DNA from: UBA6163 sp041753075
Lineage (GTDB): Bacteria > Planctomycetota > Planctomycetia > Pirellulales > Pirellulaceae
NCBI GenBank assembly: GCA_041753075.1
Contig: JBGSVE010000010.1
Location: 32,416 to 96,415, forward strand
Direction: 5' to 3'
Length of the DNA: 64,000 nt
Below, in pieces: positions 46,416 to 56,073 of the stretch. The notes below the pieces were generated by a model. That model ran no database searches and was not told where the DNA came from. It was given only the letters and a program-made list of their open reading frames with translations. Position 1 is the stretch's first letter. Each line of letters starts with the position of its first letter. The translations under genes and the position numbers were made by a program.

Positions 46416-49400
46416 CTAAAACGAATCATTCTTTCTCAGACAACAGGCTTTGTATTTTTTGCCACTGCCGCAGGGGCAGGGATCGTTGCGGCCAACCTTC
46501 AAACCAACGTTGCGGATCGGCTCGGGTTTGGCTTCTTCGCCTTGATTGGTTTGGTCAGCCACCTGGACCCGTGCTGATGAATCACTGCGTCGCGGTTGCG
46601 GCGGCGGTTGATCCGAACCAAGGTCATCATGGCGCGCCCGGGCATCGACCCACGTGCTGCGAACAAAGTCTTCGTTGAACGATTCCATGCGGAAGATCAA
46701 ATCGGTGGCGCGTTCGCCGATCGATTCCCACATCTTCTCGAACAACCTCATGCCTTCGCGTTTGTATTCGACCTTGGGGTCCAATTGCGCGTAACCCTTG
46801 AGCTGGACACTGCTGCGCAGGTGATCCATCGCCAACAAATGGTTCTTCCAGGTTTCGTCGACGATCGTCAACAACACCTGGCGTTCCATCCGCCGCATCT
46901 CGGGGTGGTAGCGATCATCGACGCAGCGTTCAACGGCGACTTCGAGCACCGGACGCTTCATCCGCGACATGTCTTCGGCGGTCAATTTCGAGTTGAATTC
47001 GTCTTTCAGGTATTGGCTCAACTGCTGGAGCGCCGCCTCGCCGCCGGCGTGAACGGCCAACACTTCCGGGTCCGCCGAGCCGAACAACTTGGTGACACGC
47101 TCGAGCGCCTGCGCTCGTTTCGTTTCCGAAACTCCGCGGGTCCCTTGACTGGCTTCGACCAATTGGGTCTTCAGATCATCGCGAGTTAATTGCAGCTCAT
47201 CGACGTTGATTTCGACACCGAAGCGTCCGAGCATCCACGCGGTCAACCCTTCGCGATCCAAATGAACCTGCGTGCCCTGCTTGGACGTGAACGCCGAGAT
47301 GCCGGTCAACACCGGATACTCGCGTTCCTTTTCGTCGTAGATCTGTTCGGCACGGCGAGTCAATTGCTTGGCGATATCGCGTCGATCTTCGACACCGGCA
47401 AATTCCTCGGGCATTGTTTGAATGCCGAACTTGTATCGTGCCCAACCGCCGAGGGACCGCAGTCCAAAGTCTTCGTCGAGGAACGGTTCGGCTTCGCTCA
47501 GATCGGTTTCGGCGATCTTTTTGGTCGCCTTCTCGATCAATTCTTTTGTCAACTCGTCGCGGTCGAGCTTTTGCAAATCGCGATCGCGATAATTTGTGCC
47601 CAAGCGAGTATTGGCCCAATTCGCCATCGCTTGCCAATTCCATTCGTCCTGTTCCATTTCGGACGGCAGGTTTTCCTCGACGATTTCGTAGACGGTTGTT
47701 TCGGCGGCACGTTCGGCTTGGTCGCGGGCATACTCGACCGCGGCGCGATAATCCATTTGGCGAAAATCTTTGGGCTCCAGCGAGCAATTCAATTGAGCAC
47801 TGGCGAACCCGGCGAACGAATCGGCACCGTAATGCGGTTCCAAAAACAGATCGACGAAGCTGTTGATCTGGCCGCTGATTTGGTCCAGGATCAACTTGCG
47901 GCAACTGTAGCCGTCGAGAATGCGTTGGCGATAACCGTAAACTCGCTTACGTTGCTCGTCCATCACTTCGTCGTATTCAAGCAAGCTTTTGCGAACTTCG
48001 AAGTTCCGTTCTTCGACCTTCTTTTGTGCTGAGGCAATTCGCCGCGTAACCAACTTTGATTCGATCGCTTCGCCTTCCTGCATCCCCAATCGCTGCATCA
48101 CGCTTTTAACAAAATCGCCGGCGAAGACGCGCATCAAATCGTCTTCGAGCGACAAATAAAACCGACTGCCGCCGGGGTCACCTTGGCGACCGCAACGACC
48201 GCGAAGCTGCAAATCGATACGACGAGATTCATGGCGTTCGGTGCCGATCACGTACAACCCACCGAGCTCGCGAACGGTCTTGCCTTCGACCGACATTTGT
48301 TCCCGTTGGTCAATTTCCTCGACGAGCGCATTCCATTCCTCGTCAGGTACTTCCAACCGCGTCGGATACTTGTGTTGCAATTGTGCCCAGGCCATCGTTT
48401 CGGGGTTGCCGCCCAAGATGATGTCGGTACCTCGACCGGCCATGTTTGTCGCAATCGTCACGGCGTCGATGCGGCCGGCTTGGGCAACGATTTCGGCCTC
48501 GCGACCGTGTTGTTTGGCGTTCAAAACTTCGTGCTTGATGCCGCGCCGCTCGAGCAACGACGACAGCCGTTCGCTTTTTTCAATGCTGACCGTACCGACC
48601 AGCACGGGTCGTCCGGCGCGATGGATTCCGGTGATCTTTTTGCGATCGACCATTTCGATATCGCGACCATCTTTCTTGATGATCGCAACTTCATTCGAAT
48701 TGGTGCGAAGATCTTGGATCTTGCCCCAGATTTCGTCGTCGTTCTTCAGCTCCAACACGTCCCATTTGTGATTGCGTTCGACATCATCGGCAAGCGCCTT
48801 GAACTTGTCTTTCTCGTTCAAGTAGATCACATCGGGATTCTCGATCCGCTGCATATCGCGGTTGGTCGGAATCGCGACTACATCCAGTTTGTAGATCTTC
48901 CAGAACTCGTTCGCTTCGGTCATTGCCGTACCGGTCATCCCGGCCAACTTTTGGTACAGCTTGAAGAAGTTCTGCAGCGTGATCGTGGCGAAGGTTTGGG
49001 TCTCTTGCTTGATCGGCACACCCTCTTTGGCCTCGACCGATTGGTGCAACCCATCGCTCCATTGGCGACCTTCCATCAAGCGACCGGTGAACTCGTCGAC
49101 AATGATGACTTGCTTGTCTTTGATGACGTAGTTAACGTCGAGCTTGTAGAGATAATGAGCCTTTAGCGCGTTGTCGATCAAGTGCGGCCAATCCATGTTG
49201 CCCGCGGTGTAAAAACTTTCGACTCCGGCCAATCGTTCGGCCTCGCGGACGCCATCATCGGTCAAGGTCACGTGATGCTGTTTTTCATCGACGGTGAAGT
49301 GGTCGTCTTTGGTCAATTGCCGCGCCACGCGATCAGCATCGGCGTACTTGCCAATATCCATGTCCGCCGGACCGCTGATAATCAACGGCGTCCGCGCTTC

Positions 49401-50138
49401 GGCGATTAGAATGTTGTCCACTTCGGCGATGATGGCGAATTGCAGCGGGCCTTGGCTCTGTTGCAACTCGGTCGGAAACCGATGGTCGCCGCGAGCAGCC
49501 GGACGCATGTTATCGCGCAAGTAATCGAAGCCGAATTCGTTGTTCGTGCCGTAGGTGATGTCGCACGAATAAGCCTTCTGCTTTTCGATCGTGCTCATGC
49601 CACTTTGGATCGCGTTGACGGTCAGCCCCAAATTCATATATATCGGGGCCATCCATTCCATGTCGCGGCGGGCCAAGTAGTCGTTGACCGTGATGACGTG
49701 GACGCCTTTGCCTTCGATGGCGTTCAGATAGGCGGGCAAGGTTGCGACCAGGGTTTTGCCTTCGCCGGTGACCATTTCGGCGATCGTACCGCTGTGCAAC
49801 ACCATCCCGCCGACCAGTTGGACGTCGTAATGCCGCATGCCCAAGAATCGTCGTCCGCCTTCGCGACAAACGCCAAACGCCTCGTCGAGAATGTCGTCGA
49901 GCGTCTCGCCGTTGCGGAGCCGCTTGCGAAACAGAACGGTTTGGCCGCGCAGTTCCTCGTCGCTCATCGCTTTGTAGCGTTCTTCGAGCGTACCGATGCG
50001 TTGGGCGCGCTCGCGCAGGCGGGCTACTTGGCGTGCATTGCTGCTGCCAAAAACGCTGGTAATTGTTCGCTCGATGGAGCCAAAGAAGCCGCCGAAAAGC
50101 AGCCCCAAGATATCCCAGAGTCGTTCAAAAAATGACAT
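46416..50138 (-). CDS. secA: Preprotein translocase ATPase SecA (long form, altered Walker B)
   Basis: SecA drives protein export through SecYEG. The ATG at 50138 (MSFFERLWDI) gives 1240 aa, far longer than the 901 aa of Escherichia coli SecA. Visible parts are Walker A MVTGEGKTLVATLPA (Lys128), YGTNNEFGFDYLRDNM, the preprotein-binding region, AGMTGTAMTEANEFW, NMAGRGTDIILGGNP, QLRGRCGRQGDPGG and the C-terminal SEC-C zinc motif DPCPCGSGKKYKACC. Much of the extra length is inserted in the C-terminal helical half (about 850-1090), with another insert between KFKALADDVE and RPVLVGTVSIEKSE. In motif II the usual DEVDxILIDEART reads AEVDNILIAEART, so Asp is replaced by Ala at 238 and 246 (GCC codons at 49425-49427 and 49401-49403), while Glu239 is kept. 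waaA follows nine bases downstream. Confidence 0.95.
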   Translation of the reverse strand: MSFFERLWDILGLLFGGFFGSIERTITSVFGSSNARQVARLRERAQRIGTLEERYKAMSDEELRGQTVLFRKRLRNGETLDDILDEAFGVCREGGRRFLGMRHYDVQLVGGMVLHSGTIAEMVTGEGKTLVATLPAYLNAIEGKGVHVITVNDYLARRDMEWMAPIYMNLGLTVNAIQSGMSTIEKQKAYSCDITYGTNNEFGFDYLRDNMRPAARGDHRFPTELQQSQGPLQFAIIAEVDNILIAEARTPLIISGPADMDIGKYADADRVARQLTKDDHFTVDEKQHHVTLTDDGVREAERLAGVESFYTAGNMDWPHLIDNALKAHYLYKLDVNYVIKDKQVIIVDEFTGRLMEGRQWSDGLHQSVEAKEGVPIKQETQTFATITLQNFFKLYQKLAGMTGTAMTEANEFWKIYKLDVVAIPTNRDMQRIENPDVIYLNEKDKFKALADDVERNHKWDVLELKNDDEIWGKIQDLRTNSNEVAIIKKDGRDIEMVDRKKITGIHRAGRPVLVGTVSIEKSERLSSLLERRGIKHEVLNAKQHGREAEIVAQAGRIDAVTIATNMAGRGTDIILGGNPETMAWAQLQHKYPTRLEVPDEEWNALVEEIDQREQMSVEGKTVRELGGLYVIGTERHESRRIDLQLRGRCGRQGDPGGSRFYLSLEDDLMRVFAGDFVKSVMQRLGMQEGEAIESKLVTRRIASAQKKVEERNFEVRKSLLEYDEVMDEQRKRVYGYRQRILDGYSCRKLILDQISGQINSFVDLFLEPHYGADSFAGFASAQLNCSLEPKDFRQMDYRAAVEYARDQAERAAETTVYEIVEENLPSEMEQDEWNWQAMANWANTRLGTNYRDRDLQKLDRDELTKELIEKATKKIAETDLSEAEPFLDEDFGLRSLGGWARYKFGIQTMPEEFAGVEDRRDIAKQLTRRAEQIYDEKEREYPVLTGISAFTSKQGTQVHLDREGLTAWMLGRFGVEINVDELQLTRDDLKTQLVEASQGTRGVSETKRAQALERVTKLFGSADPEVLAVHAGGEAALQQLSQYLKDEFNSKLTAEDMSRMKRPVLEVAVERCVDDRYHPEMRRMERQVLLTIVDETWKNHLLAMDHLRSSVQLKGYAQLDPKVEYKREGMRLFEKMWESIGERATDLIFRMESFNEDFVRSTWVDARARHDDLGSDQPPPQPRRSDSSARVQVADQTNQGEEAKPEPIRNVGLKVGRNDPCPCGSGKKYKACCLRKNDSF

Positions 50139-50286
50139 TCTCGCGCATACTTCCCTTGGCGAACGTAAACCTAAACCGATGTTCAAGTTATGCAGTTTTC
50201 GCCGGTGGGTCAACGGCGATCGAGATTATCAAGGTTTTTGCGTTAGTGCGATTGTCGAGCCGTGAAGCTCCAGTCAAACTATCGGG

Positions 50287-51063
50287 ATGCAAATTCAATG
50301 TCTCGGCTCGACCGGCTACCACCCCAGTGATTCGCGGCAAACGGCTTGCTATTTGCTAGCTCAAGACGGCGTCGTGCTGGACGCGGGAACCGGTATTTAC
50401 CGCCTGCCGCCGCTGATCCAAACCGACTCGATCGACATTTTGATCAGCCATGCCCACCTGGACCACATCGCGGGCCTGACCTTCCTGCTCGATATCCTGT
50501 TTCAACGGCCCGTCCCGGCAGTCCGTGTTTGGGGCGAAGCCGAGAAGCTCGAAGCGATCCGCACACACCTGTTTAATCCGCTGATTTTCCCGGCACCGCT
50601 GCCGGTCACCTGGCATCCGATTGACCATCATAAGACTTTCCTGATCGGGGCCCCGCCAAAAGCCGGTTCGCCGCAACCAGTGACCGTCGATTGGCGGGGG
50701 CAAGAACACCCCAGCGGTTCGGTCGGCTATCGGCTGAAATGGCAATCGCCGGCCAAGACGCTCGTCTATGCCACCGACACGACCGGCGACGAATCCGAAT
50801 CGATGAGCCAATGGATCGACGGCGCGGATTTGCTGATGCACGAATGCTATTTTTGTGACCACCAACAGGAATGGGCGATCATGACTGGCCACTGCTGGAC
50901 CTCGCGGGCCGCTGGGATTGCCAAAGCCGGTCGCGTCAAGAAGTTGTTGATGACGCACATCAGCCCGCTGGCCACCGGCCACGATCCAATCGAGATCGAC
51001 AAGGCGCGGAAGATTTTTCCGCAAACCTTCGTCGCCACCGATTACGCCGTGACCGAATTCTAA
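50287..51063 (+). CDS. MBL-fold metal-dependent hydrolase
   Basis: The 258-aa protein starts MQIQCLGSTGYHPSDSRQTA and has the metallo-beta-lactamase metal motif SHAHLDH (His55, His57, Asp59, His60), with further ligands plausible at His in TGHCWTS, Asp in YATDTTGD and His in MTHISPLATGH. This layout is that of RNase Z/phosphodiesterase-like MBL hydrolases. Substrate not evident. It is divergent from secA (148 bases between starts) and leads a run of four genes; the next gene begins two bases after its stop. Confidence 0.85.
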   Translation: MQIQCLGSTGYHPSDSRQTACYLLAQDGVVLDAGTGIYRLPPLIQTDSIDILISHAHLDHIAGLTFLLDILFQRPVPAVRVWGEAEKLEAIRTHLFNPLIFPAPLPVTWHPIDHHKTFLIGAPPKAGSPQPVTVDWRGQEHPSGSVGYRLKWQSPAKTLVYATDTTGDESESMSQWIDGADLLMHECYFCDHQQEWAIMTGHCWTSRAAGIAKAGRVKKLLMTHISPLATGHDPIEIDKARKIFPQTFVATDYAVTEF

Positions 51064-51064
51064 A

Positions 51065-52207
51065 TTGACGCTTGTAGCCTGTTTGCTGACCGGTGCCGAG
51101 CGCGCCGCGATCGCGTCAATCGGCCTCGCCGGGGCCAATGCATCGCAGGTTATCGCCGGCTGCTTTCGTGCCGCCTCGGGGTCCGAAATCTTGGTTAACC
51201 AGATTCGCTACGGCACCGTCGGTGATGAATCGATTGTGGTGACACGATTGCCCGATCGCGATGGCGACCAGCGCTGGGAATTGCATTGTCACGGTGGCGC
51301 GGCCGCAGCGGCGCAGATCCTCGCTGACTTGGCCGCAGCCGGAGTGACGATCGTTGACCATGACGTGTGGTTGGCGCGCGACGGCAAAACACTGCTGCAG
51401 TGCGAAGCGATCGACGTTTTGGCGCGCACCGTTACTGCGCGGACTGCCGCGATAGCGCTTGATCAAGCTCGCGGCGCGGTCGAAGATTTTGTCGACCAAT
51501 CACTCGCGACGCTGCGCAACGCTGACTCGAAGTCGATCGAAATTGTGAAATCGCAAGCCGTCCATATTTTGCGATTCGAGAACATCGGTTTGCATTTGGC
51601 CGCGCCGTGGCGTGTCGTCTTGGCCGGCAAGCCGAACGTCGGCAAAAGCAGTCTGGTCAATGCGCTGGTCGGCTACCGGCGCAGCATCACCTTTGATCAA
51701 CCCGGAACGACGCGCGATGTGCTGCACGCCGATGCAGTGATCGACGGTTGGCCGATCCGGTTGAGCGACACCGCGGGGATTCGCCACGACGCGACTGACA
51801 AAATCGAGAGTGAAGGCATTGATCGTGCACAAGCCGTTATCGGTCACGCCGATCTGGTCGTGTGGGTCGAGGACGTTCGCGACTGGAAACCTGTCAACGC
51901 GTTGCCGTCGATGTTAACTGGCAAGTCTTGTTTGCAGGTTGTCAACAAAGTCGATCTGGCCGCAGCCCAAACGCAGCGCTCCGCCAACTTGCCAGTGATG
52001 ACTTCCGCAATTCGCGATGGCGGAATTGAAACGCTGCGACATGCGATCCTATTGAAACTGGTTCCGTGCTCGCCAAGTCCCGGTGACGCCGTTCCGATCA
52101 ACCCGCGACAAGTCGATTGTATAACATTGATCAAAGCTGCCCGCTCGGTTTTCGAGATCGAAGCCATACTGCATAACCTCAAGGGCAAATCAATGGCTGC
52201 TCCATGA
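51065..52207 (+). CDS. Divergent MnmE(TrmE)-like GTPase lacking the C-terminal Cys motif
   Basis: The 380-aa protein resembles MnmE, which modifies tRNA wobble uridine together with MnmG. The N-terminal folate-binding-like domain is recognisable (RWELHCHGGAAAAA), the helical part follows, and the inserted G domain has AGKPNVGKSSL (188-195), TTRD (215-218), DTAG (235-238) and NKVD (294-297). It is shorter than typical MnmE (about 450 aa) and ends FEIEAILHNLKGKSMAAP, without the C-x-G-K motif whose Cys is needed for tRNA modification. The start is TTG at 51065, one base after the previous stop. It overlaps the next gene by four bases (ATGA). It is better seen as a paralog with a changed role than as the housekeeping mnmE. 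Confidence 0.75.
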   Translation: MTLVACLLTGAERAAIASIGLAGANASQVIAGCFRAASGSEILVNQIRYGTVGDESIVVTRLPDRDGDQRWELHCHGGAAAAAQILADLAAAGVTIVDHDVWLARDGKTLLQCEAIDVLARTVTARTAAIALDQARGAVEDFVDQSLATLRNADSKSIEIVKSQAVHILRFENIGLHLAAPWRVVLAGKPNVGKSSLVNALVGYRRSITFDQPGTTRDVLHADAVIDGWPIRLSDTAGIRHDATDKIESEGIDRAQAVIGHADLVVWVEDVRDWKPVNALPSMLTGKSCLQVVNKVDLAAAQTQRSANLPVMTSAIRDGGIETLRHAILLKLVPCSPSPGDAVPINPRQVDCITLIKAARSVFEIEAILHNLKGKSMAAP

Positions 52208-54621
52208 GAAACTTGCTCGTCCTATTGGTACTCGGGTGCGGGTCTGGAATGCCCACTGTCGATGCTGCGGATGATCCGATGTATGCGGAAATCGTGAAGC
52301 CGTTTCTGACCAAGCATTGCACCAAGTGTCATGGCCCGAAAAAGCAGGAAAGCGATCTGCGTTTGGACAACCTGCCGATCGATCTGAGGTCACACCCAAC
52401 GATGGCACATTGGGAAGAAATTCTGAGTCAGCTCCACTCTGGCCAGATGCCGCCCGAAGCGGAGCCGCGTCCCGAACCTGAACAAACAGCGCGGGTTGCC
52501 GACTGGATTGCGCAACAGCTTCGCGAGGCCGAGACGGTGCAGCAACTTGCAGCCGGCCAACGTGTCACGTTTCACAAACTCTCGCGGGAAGAATACGAGA
52601 ACACAATTCATGATCTGCTCGGCGTGACGTTCGACGCCACCGCATCAACGGGATTGCCTGAAGACCCCGATTGGCACGGCTTCGAGCGCATCGGATCGGT
52701 GCTGACAACCTCACCGGCTCATATCGAAAGATATCTCGTCGCAGCGGAGACGATACTTGACGAGGCGCTCTCGCTGCGACCGGTACCGCAGCGTGAAACG
52801 ATTCGCTGGGAGGCTTTCGACATGCGGTGGCAGGATTTCCGGCAAGAGTACGAAGCACGCGGTATCGCCGACCAAGTTCGTATTGAGATTGTGCCCAACA
52901 ACTACACCACCGATACCTGGAATGTGGCGATCAAGACCACGGGCGATTATTTGCTTCGCATCAAACTCAGTGGTTTGCGACCCGAGGGCGGGCGGGCACC
53001 GCGGTTGAAGGTGTATTTGCCAAGTATCAACAAGACGCTGTTGGAACAGGACGTCGATGCACCGGAGCAGCAGCCGATCACGCTCGCGGCGCGCGTCCAT
53101 TTGGTCGCCGGCGAGTATCCCGTTCGACTGATTAACGCAGTTCCCGGCCCTAGCCCCGAAAGCCGTCGGTCGCGACACAGCGGCACGGCCATCGCTTTTA
53201 CGACGACTCGCAGCCGCGTTCCCTGGCAACTCAAACTAACCGATGACGACTTCCAACCGATCCAGCCAACGTTGATCGTCGATTCGGTCCAGTGGGACGG
53301 ACCGATCGTCGACTCGTGGCCGACCGCCGCGCACCGGCGAGTCTTCTTCAAGGGCGACTCGGCGACGAACAACATGGACTATGCGCGGGAAATTCTCGCG
53401 CGGTTCGCGGCCCGCGCCTGGCGTCGTCCGGTGCAACCGGAGGAGATCGAGCGGTTGATGCAACCGGTCTTGACCGCGCATGAACTCGGCGACTCGTTCG
53501 CGTCCTCGGTAAGAAGCGGGTTGGTTGCCGTGCTGTGCGCGAAAGGTTTTCTGTATCTCGAACAAGGCAATGTGACGACTTCTTCGACGCGGCTTAACGA
53601 CTACGAGCTCGCGTCTCGATTGTCATACTTTCTGTGGAGCACGATGCCGGACGAGCGGTTGATGAAATTGGCCAAGAGCTCCACGTTGCATCAGACCGAT
53701 GTGCTAAGCGAAGAAGTCCGCCGCATGTTGAACGATGCCCGCTCCCAGGCATTTGCTCAAAGCTTTCCGCGGCAATGGTTACACCTGCGCAAAGTCGGCA
53801 TGTTTCCGCCCGACCGCGAATTGTATCCCGAGTATGACGAGCATCTTGAGCAAAGCCTGATTGCCGAGACCATCGGCTTCTTCGGCGAAGTGCTGAAGCG
53901 GAACGCCAGCCTGCGGGAATTCGTCGATTCAGATTGGACGATGCTGAATCAGCGGCTGGCGCAGCATTATGGTATCGAAGACGTTCGCGGCGATGAATTG
54001 CGTCGCGTGTCGTTGCGCCGCGAAGATCATCGCGGCGGGTTGCTGACGCACGGTTCGGTGCTGAGCTTGACGTCCGATGGCACGCGACATCGCCCAGTCC
54101 ATCGTGGCGTGTGGATCTTGGAATCGATCCTTGGCAAACCACCGGCTCCGCCACCGGCGAACGTTCCGGCGCTCGGCACACCCGAGGCGACTGCCAAGAA
54201 AACGACGCTGCGCGACAAGCTGGAACTGCATCGTTCCGACGAGAATTGTCGAGCTTGTCATCGCAAGATCGATCCGCTGGGCATTGCTTTTGACAACTAC
54301 GACGCCATTGGTCGTTGGCGCACCGTGGAAACCGTTCGCGATGGGGCCGGCAGCGATCCGGCGCTTGATCCCAGCGGCGTGCTGGCCGATGGACGAGCCT
54401 TCGCGGACTCGGTGGCGCTCAGGCGGTTGCTGCTCGATCGCGATGATGAAGTGGCCGTCGCATTTGCCGAGAAACTCGCCATGTATGCGCTGCGCCGCGG
54501 CATGACGTTCAGCGATCGCGACGGGTTGCAACGTATTGTCAAAGAACTTCAAGCCACCGACTATCCGCTGCGTTCGCTCGTCGAAGCGTTCGTCACCAGC
54601 CCCCTGTTCCAGAAATGGTAA
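52204..54621 (+). CDS. Planctomycete cytochrome-type protein, DUF1587/1592/1588/1585
   Basis: The 805-aa protein has a hydrophobic N-terminal signal (MRNLLVLLVLGCGSG, possibly a lipoprotein signal) followed by a heme-binding CxxCH at Cys39-Cys42-His43 (KHCTKCHGPKKQ). DUF1587 is seen in FHKLSREEYENTIHDLLG, DUF1592 in NDYELASRLSYFLWSTMPDE, and DUF1588 in GGLLTHGSVLSLTSDGTRHR with a second CxxCH in ENCRACHRKIDPLG. The C-terminus is DUF1585-like (LQRIVKELQATDYPLRSLVE). This architecture is a planctomycete-specific exported family of unknown reaction. A DUF1552 partner follows nine bases downstream, as is usual. The ATG overlaps the MnmE-like stop by four bases. Confidence 0.92.
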   Translation: MRNLLVLLVLGCGSGMPTVDAADDPMYAEIVKPFLTKHCTKCHGPKKQESDLRLDNLPIDLRSHPTMAHWEEILSQLHSGQMPPEAEPRPEPEQTARVADWIAQQLREAETVQQLAAGQRVTFHKLSREEYENTIHDLLGVTFDATASTGLPEDPDWHGFERIGSVLTTSPAHIERYLVAAETILDEALSLRPVPQRETIRWEAFDMRWQDFRQEYEARGIADQVRIEIVPNNYTTDTWNVAIKTTGDYLLRIKLSGLRPEGGRAPRLKVYLPSINKTLLEQDVDAPEQQPITLAARVHLVAGEYPVRLINAVPGPSPESRRSRHSGTAIAFTTTRSRVPWQLKLTDDDFQPIQPTLIVDSVQWDGPIVDSWPTAAHRRVFFKGDSATNNMDYAREILARFAARAWRRPVQPEEIERLMQPVLTAHELGDSFASSVRSGLVAVLCAKGFLYLEQGNVTTSSTRLNDYELASRLSYFLWSTMPDERLMKLAKSSTLHQTDVLSEEVRRMLNDARSQAFAQSFPRQWLHLRKVGMFPPDRELYPEYDEHLEQSLIAETIGFFGEVLKRNASLREFVDSDWTMLNQRLAQHYGIEDVRGDELRRVSLRREDHRGGLLTHGSVLSLTSDGTRHRPVHRGVWILESILGKPPAPPPANVPALGTPEATAKKTTLRDKLELHRSDENCRACHRKIDPLGIAFDNYDAIGRWRTVETVRDGAGSDPALDPSGVLADGRAFADSVALRRLLLDRDDEVAVAFAEKLAMYALRRGMTFSDRDGLQRIVKELQATDYPLRSLVEAFVTSPLFQKW

Positions 54622-54630
54622 CGCATTGCT

Positions 54631-56073
54631 ATGGGTAACATTCGCTCGCAACGTTGGCTGCTCAATCGCCGACATGTGCTTCGCGGTATCGGTTCGGCGA
54701 TGGCGTTGCCGCTGCTCAATGCGATGGTGCCGCTGCGCGCCCAAGGAACGCAGCCGAGCCAGCCGCGCCGCAGCGTGTTTGTGTATGTCCCCAACGGCGT
54801 CAACGGCATGGCGTGGCAAGTGACGCAGTCGGGACGAGATTATGAATTGTCTGCGTCGCTACGACCGCTTGCCAATCATCGCGATGATTTCACCGTCTTC
54901 AGTGGCCTACATCATCCTAACGGCCTCGGCCAGGCGCACGTCTGCGCCGACACTTGGCTGACCGCCGCCAAGGTCGACTCCAAGGGTGGCAGAACGTACG
55001 AAAACACAATCTCCTGCGATCAAGTTATGGCCGAAGTCGTCGGACGCCAGACGCGATTCGCCTCGCTCGAATTGTCGATCTCGGCCGGAACAGGCCGCCC
55101 GTATGCGACGGATACGCTGGCCTTTTCGCGCGCTGGCGTGCCGCTGCCCGCTGAGGACAATCCGCAACAGGTTTTCAATCGCTTGTTCGGTGATGAAGCA
55201 GGCGGTCGCGGCGCGCAGCATGCGCGACTGGTCAAGCGCCGCAGCGTGCTGGACGCGGTGTTTGATGACGCCAAATCGCTGCGCCTCGATCTCGGCACCG
55301 AAGACCGAACGAAGCTCGACGAGTATCTACACGCGGTGCGCGATGTGGAACAGCGAGCCCGGCGGCTAGACGAGTGGCTGAGTGTGCCGAAGCCAACAGT
55401 GGATAAACAACAGGCCGCGCCATTTCAACGCGATGTGCCCAAAGCCGCCGCCGGTGAATATTGGCGGACAATGTTCGATTTGATCGTGTTGGCGCTGCGT
55501 ACCGACATGACTCGTGTCGTCACCTATATGAATGGCAGCGAAAGCAACGGCCTCGCCATCCCGGAAATCCAGATTACTCAGCCTCGTCACAATCTTTCAC
55601 ATCACAACGGCGATCCAGTGGTGCTCAATCGGCTTGCCCAGAGCGACGCATTTATTATGCAACAGTTCGCACACTTTCTTGACGAGCTGGCCGCGATAAA
55701 AGACGGCGACGATTCGTTGTTGGATCACACGATGGTATTGATGGGCAGCGGTATGAGCTACGGCCACAGTCACAGCAACAGTAACCTGCCCATTCTGCTC
55801 GCCGGTGGTCGCGGCCTGGGGCTGAAGCACGGCCAACACATCGATTACAACCGTCCGCACCTGAGTCAAGACTACACGCTCAGCTATGACGAATGGTGCA
55901 GCCTGTGCGGCAAGCCCAAGGACCAGCGCGCCAGACTTAGCAACGTACTGCTCACCATGCTGCAGAAAATGAATGTCGAAGCAGAAACTTTTGGAGACAG
56001 TCTTGGTCCAATATCCGAACTCGAAGCTCGCGCGCTAACGGAACGGCCAGACAATCGGAATGATGATCATTGA
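54631..56073 (+). CDS. DUF1552 exported protein
   Basis: The 480-aa protein starts MGNIRSQRWLLNRRHVLRGI, with a twin-arginine-like start followed by a hydrophobic stretch (GSAMALPLLNAM). Such signals are typical of DUF1552 proteins. The body has SVFVYVPNGVNGMAWQ, FSGLHHPNGLGQAHVC, and near the C-terminus DHTMVLMGSGMSYGHSHSNS and LPILLAGGRGLGLKHGQHID, an alkaline-phosphatase or sulfatase-like fold region. The family is of unknown reaction and regularly pairs with the DUF1592 protein encoded just upstream. Its 3' end overlaps the oppositely oriented permease gene by 39 bases. Confidence 0.9.
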   Translation: MGNIRSQRWLLNRRHVLRGIGSAMALPLLNAMVPLRAQGTQPSQPRRSVFVYVPNGVNGMAWQVTQSGRDYELSASLRPLANHRDDFTVFSGLHHPNGLGQAHVCADTWLTAAKVDSKGGRTYENTISCDQVMAEVVGRQTRFASLELSISAGTGRPYATDTLAFSRAGVPLPAEDNPQQVFNRLFGDEAGGRGAQHARLVKRRSVLDAVFDDAKSLRLDLGTEDRTKLDEYLHAVRDVEQRARRLDEWLSVPKPTVDKQQAAPFQRDVPKAAAGEYWRTMFDLIVLALRTDMTRVVTYMNGSESNGLAIPEIQITQPRHNLSHHNGDPVVLNRLAQSDAFIMQQFAHFLDELAAIKDGDDSLLDHTMVLMGSGMSYGHSHSNSNLPILLAGGRGLGLKHGQHIDYNRPHLSQDYTLSYDEWCSLCGKPKDQRARLSNVLLTMLQKMNVEAETFGDSLGPISELEARALTERPDNRNDDH

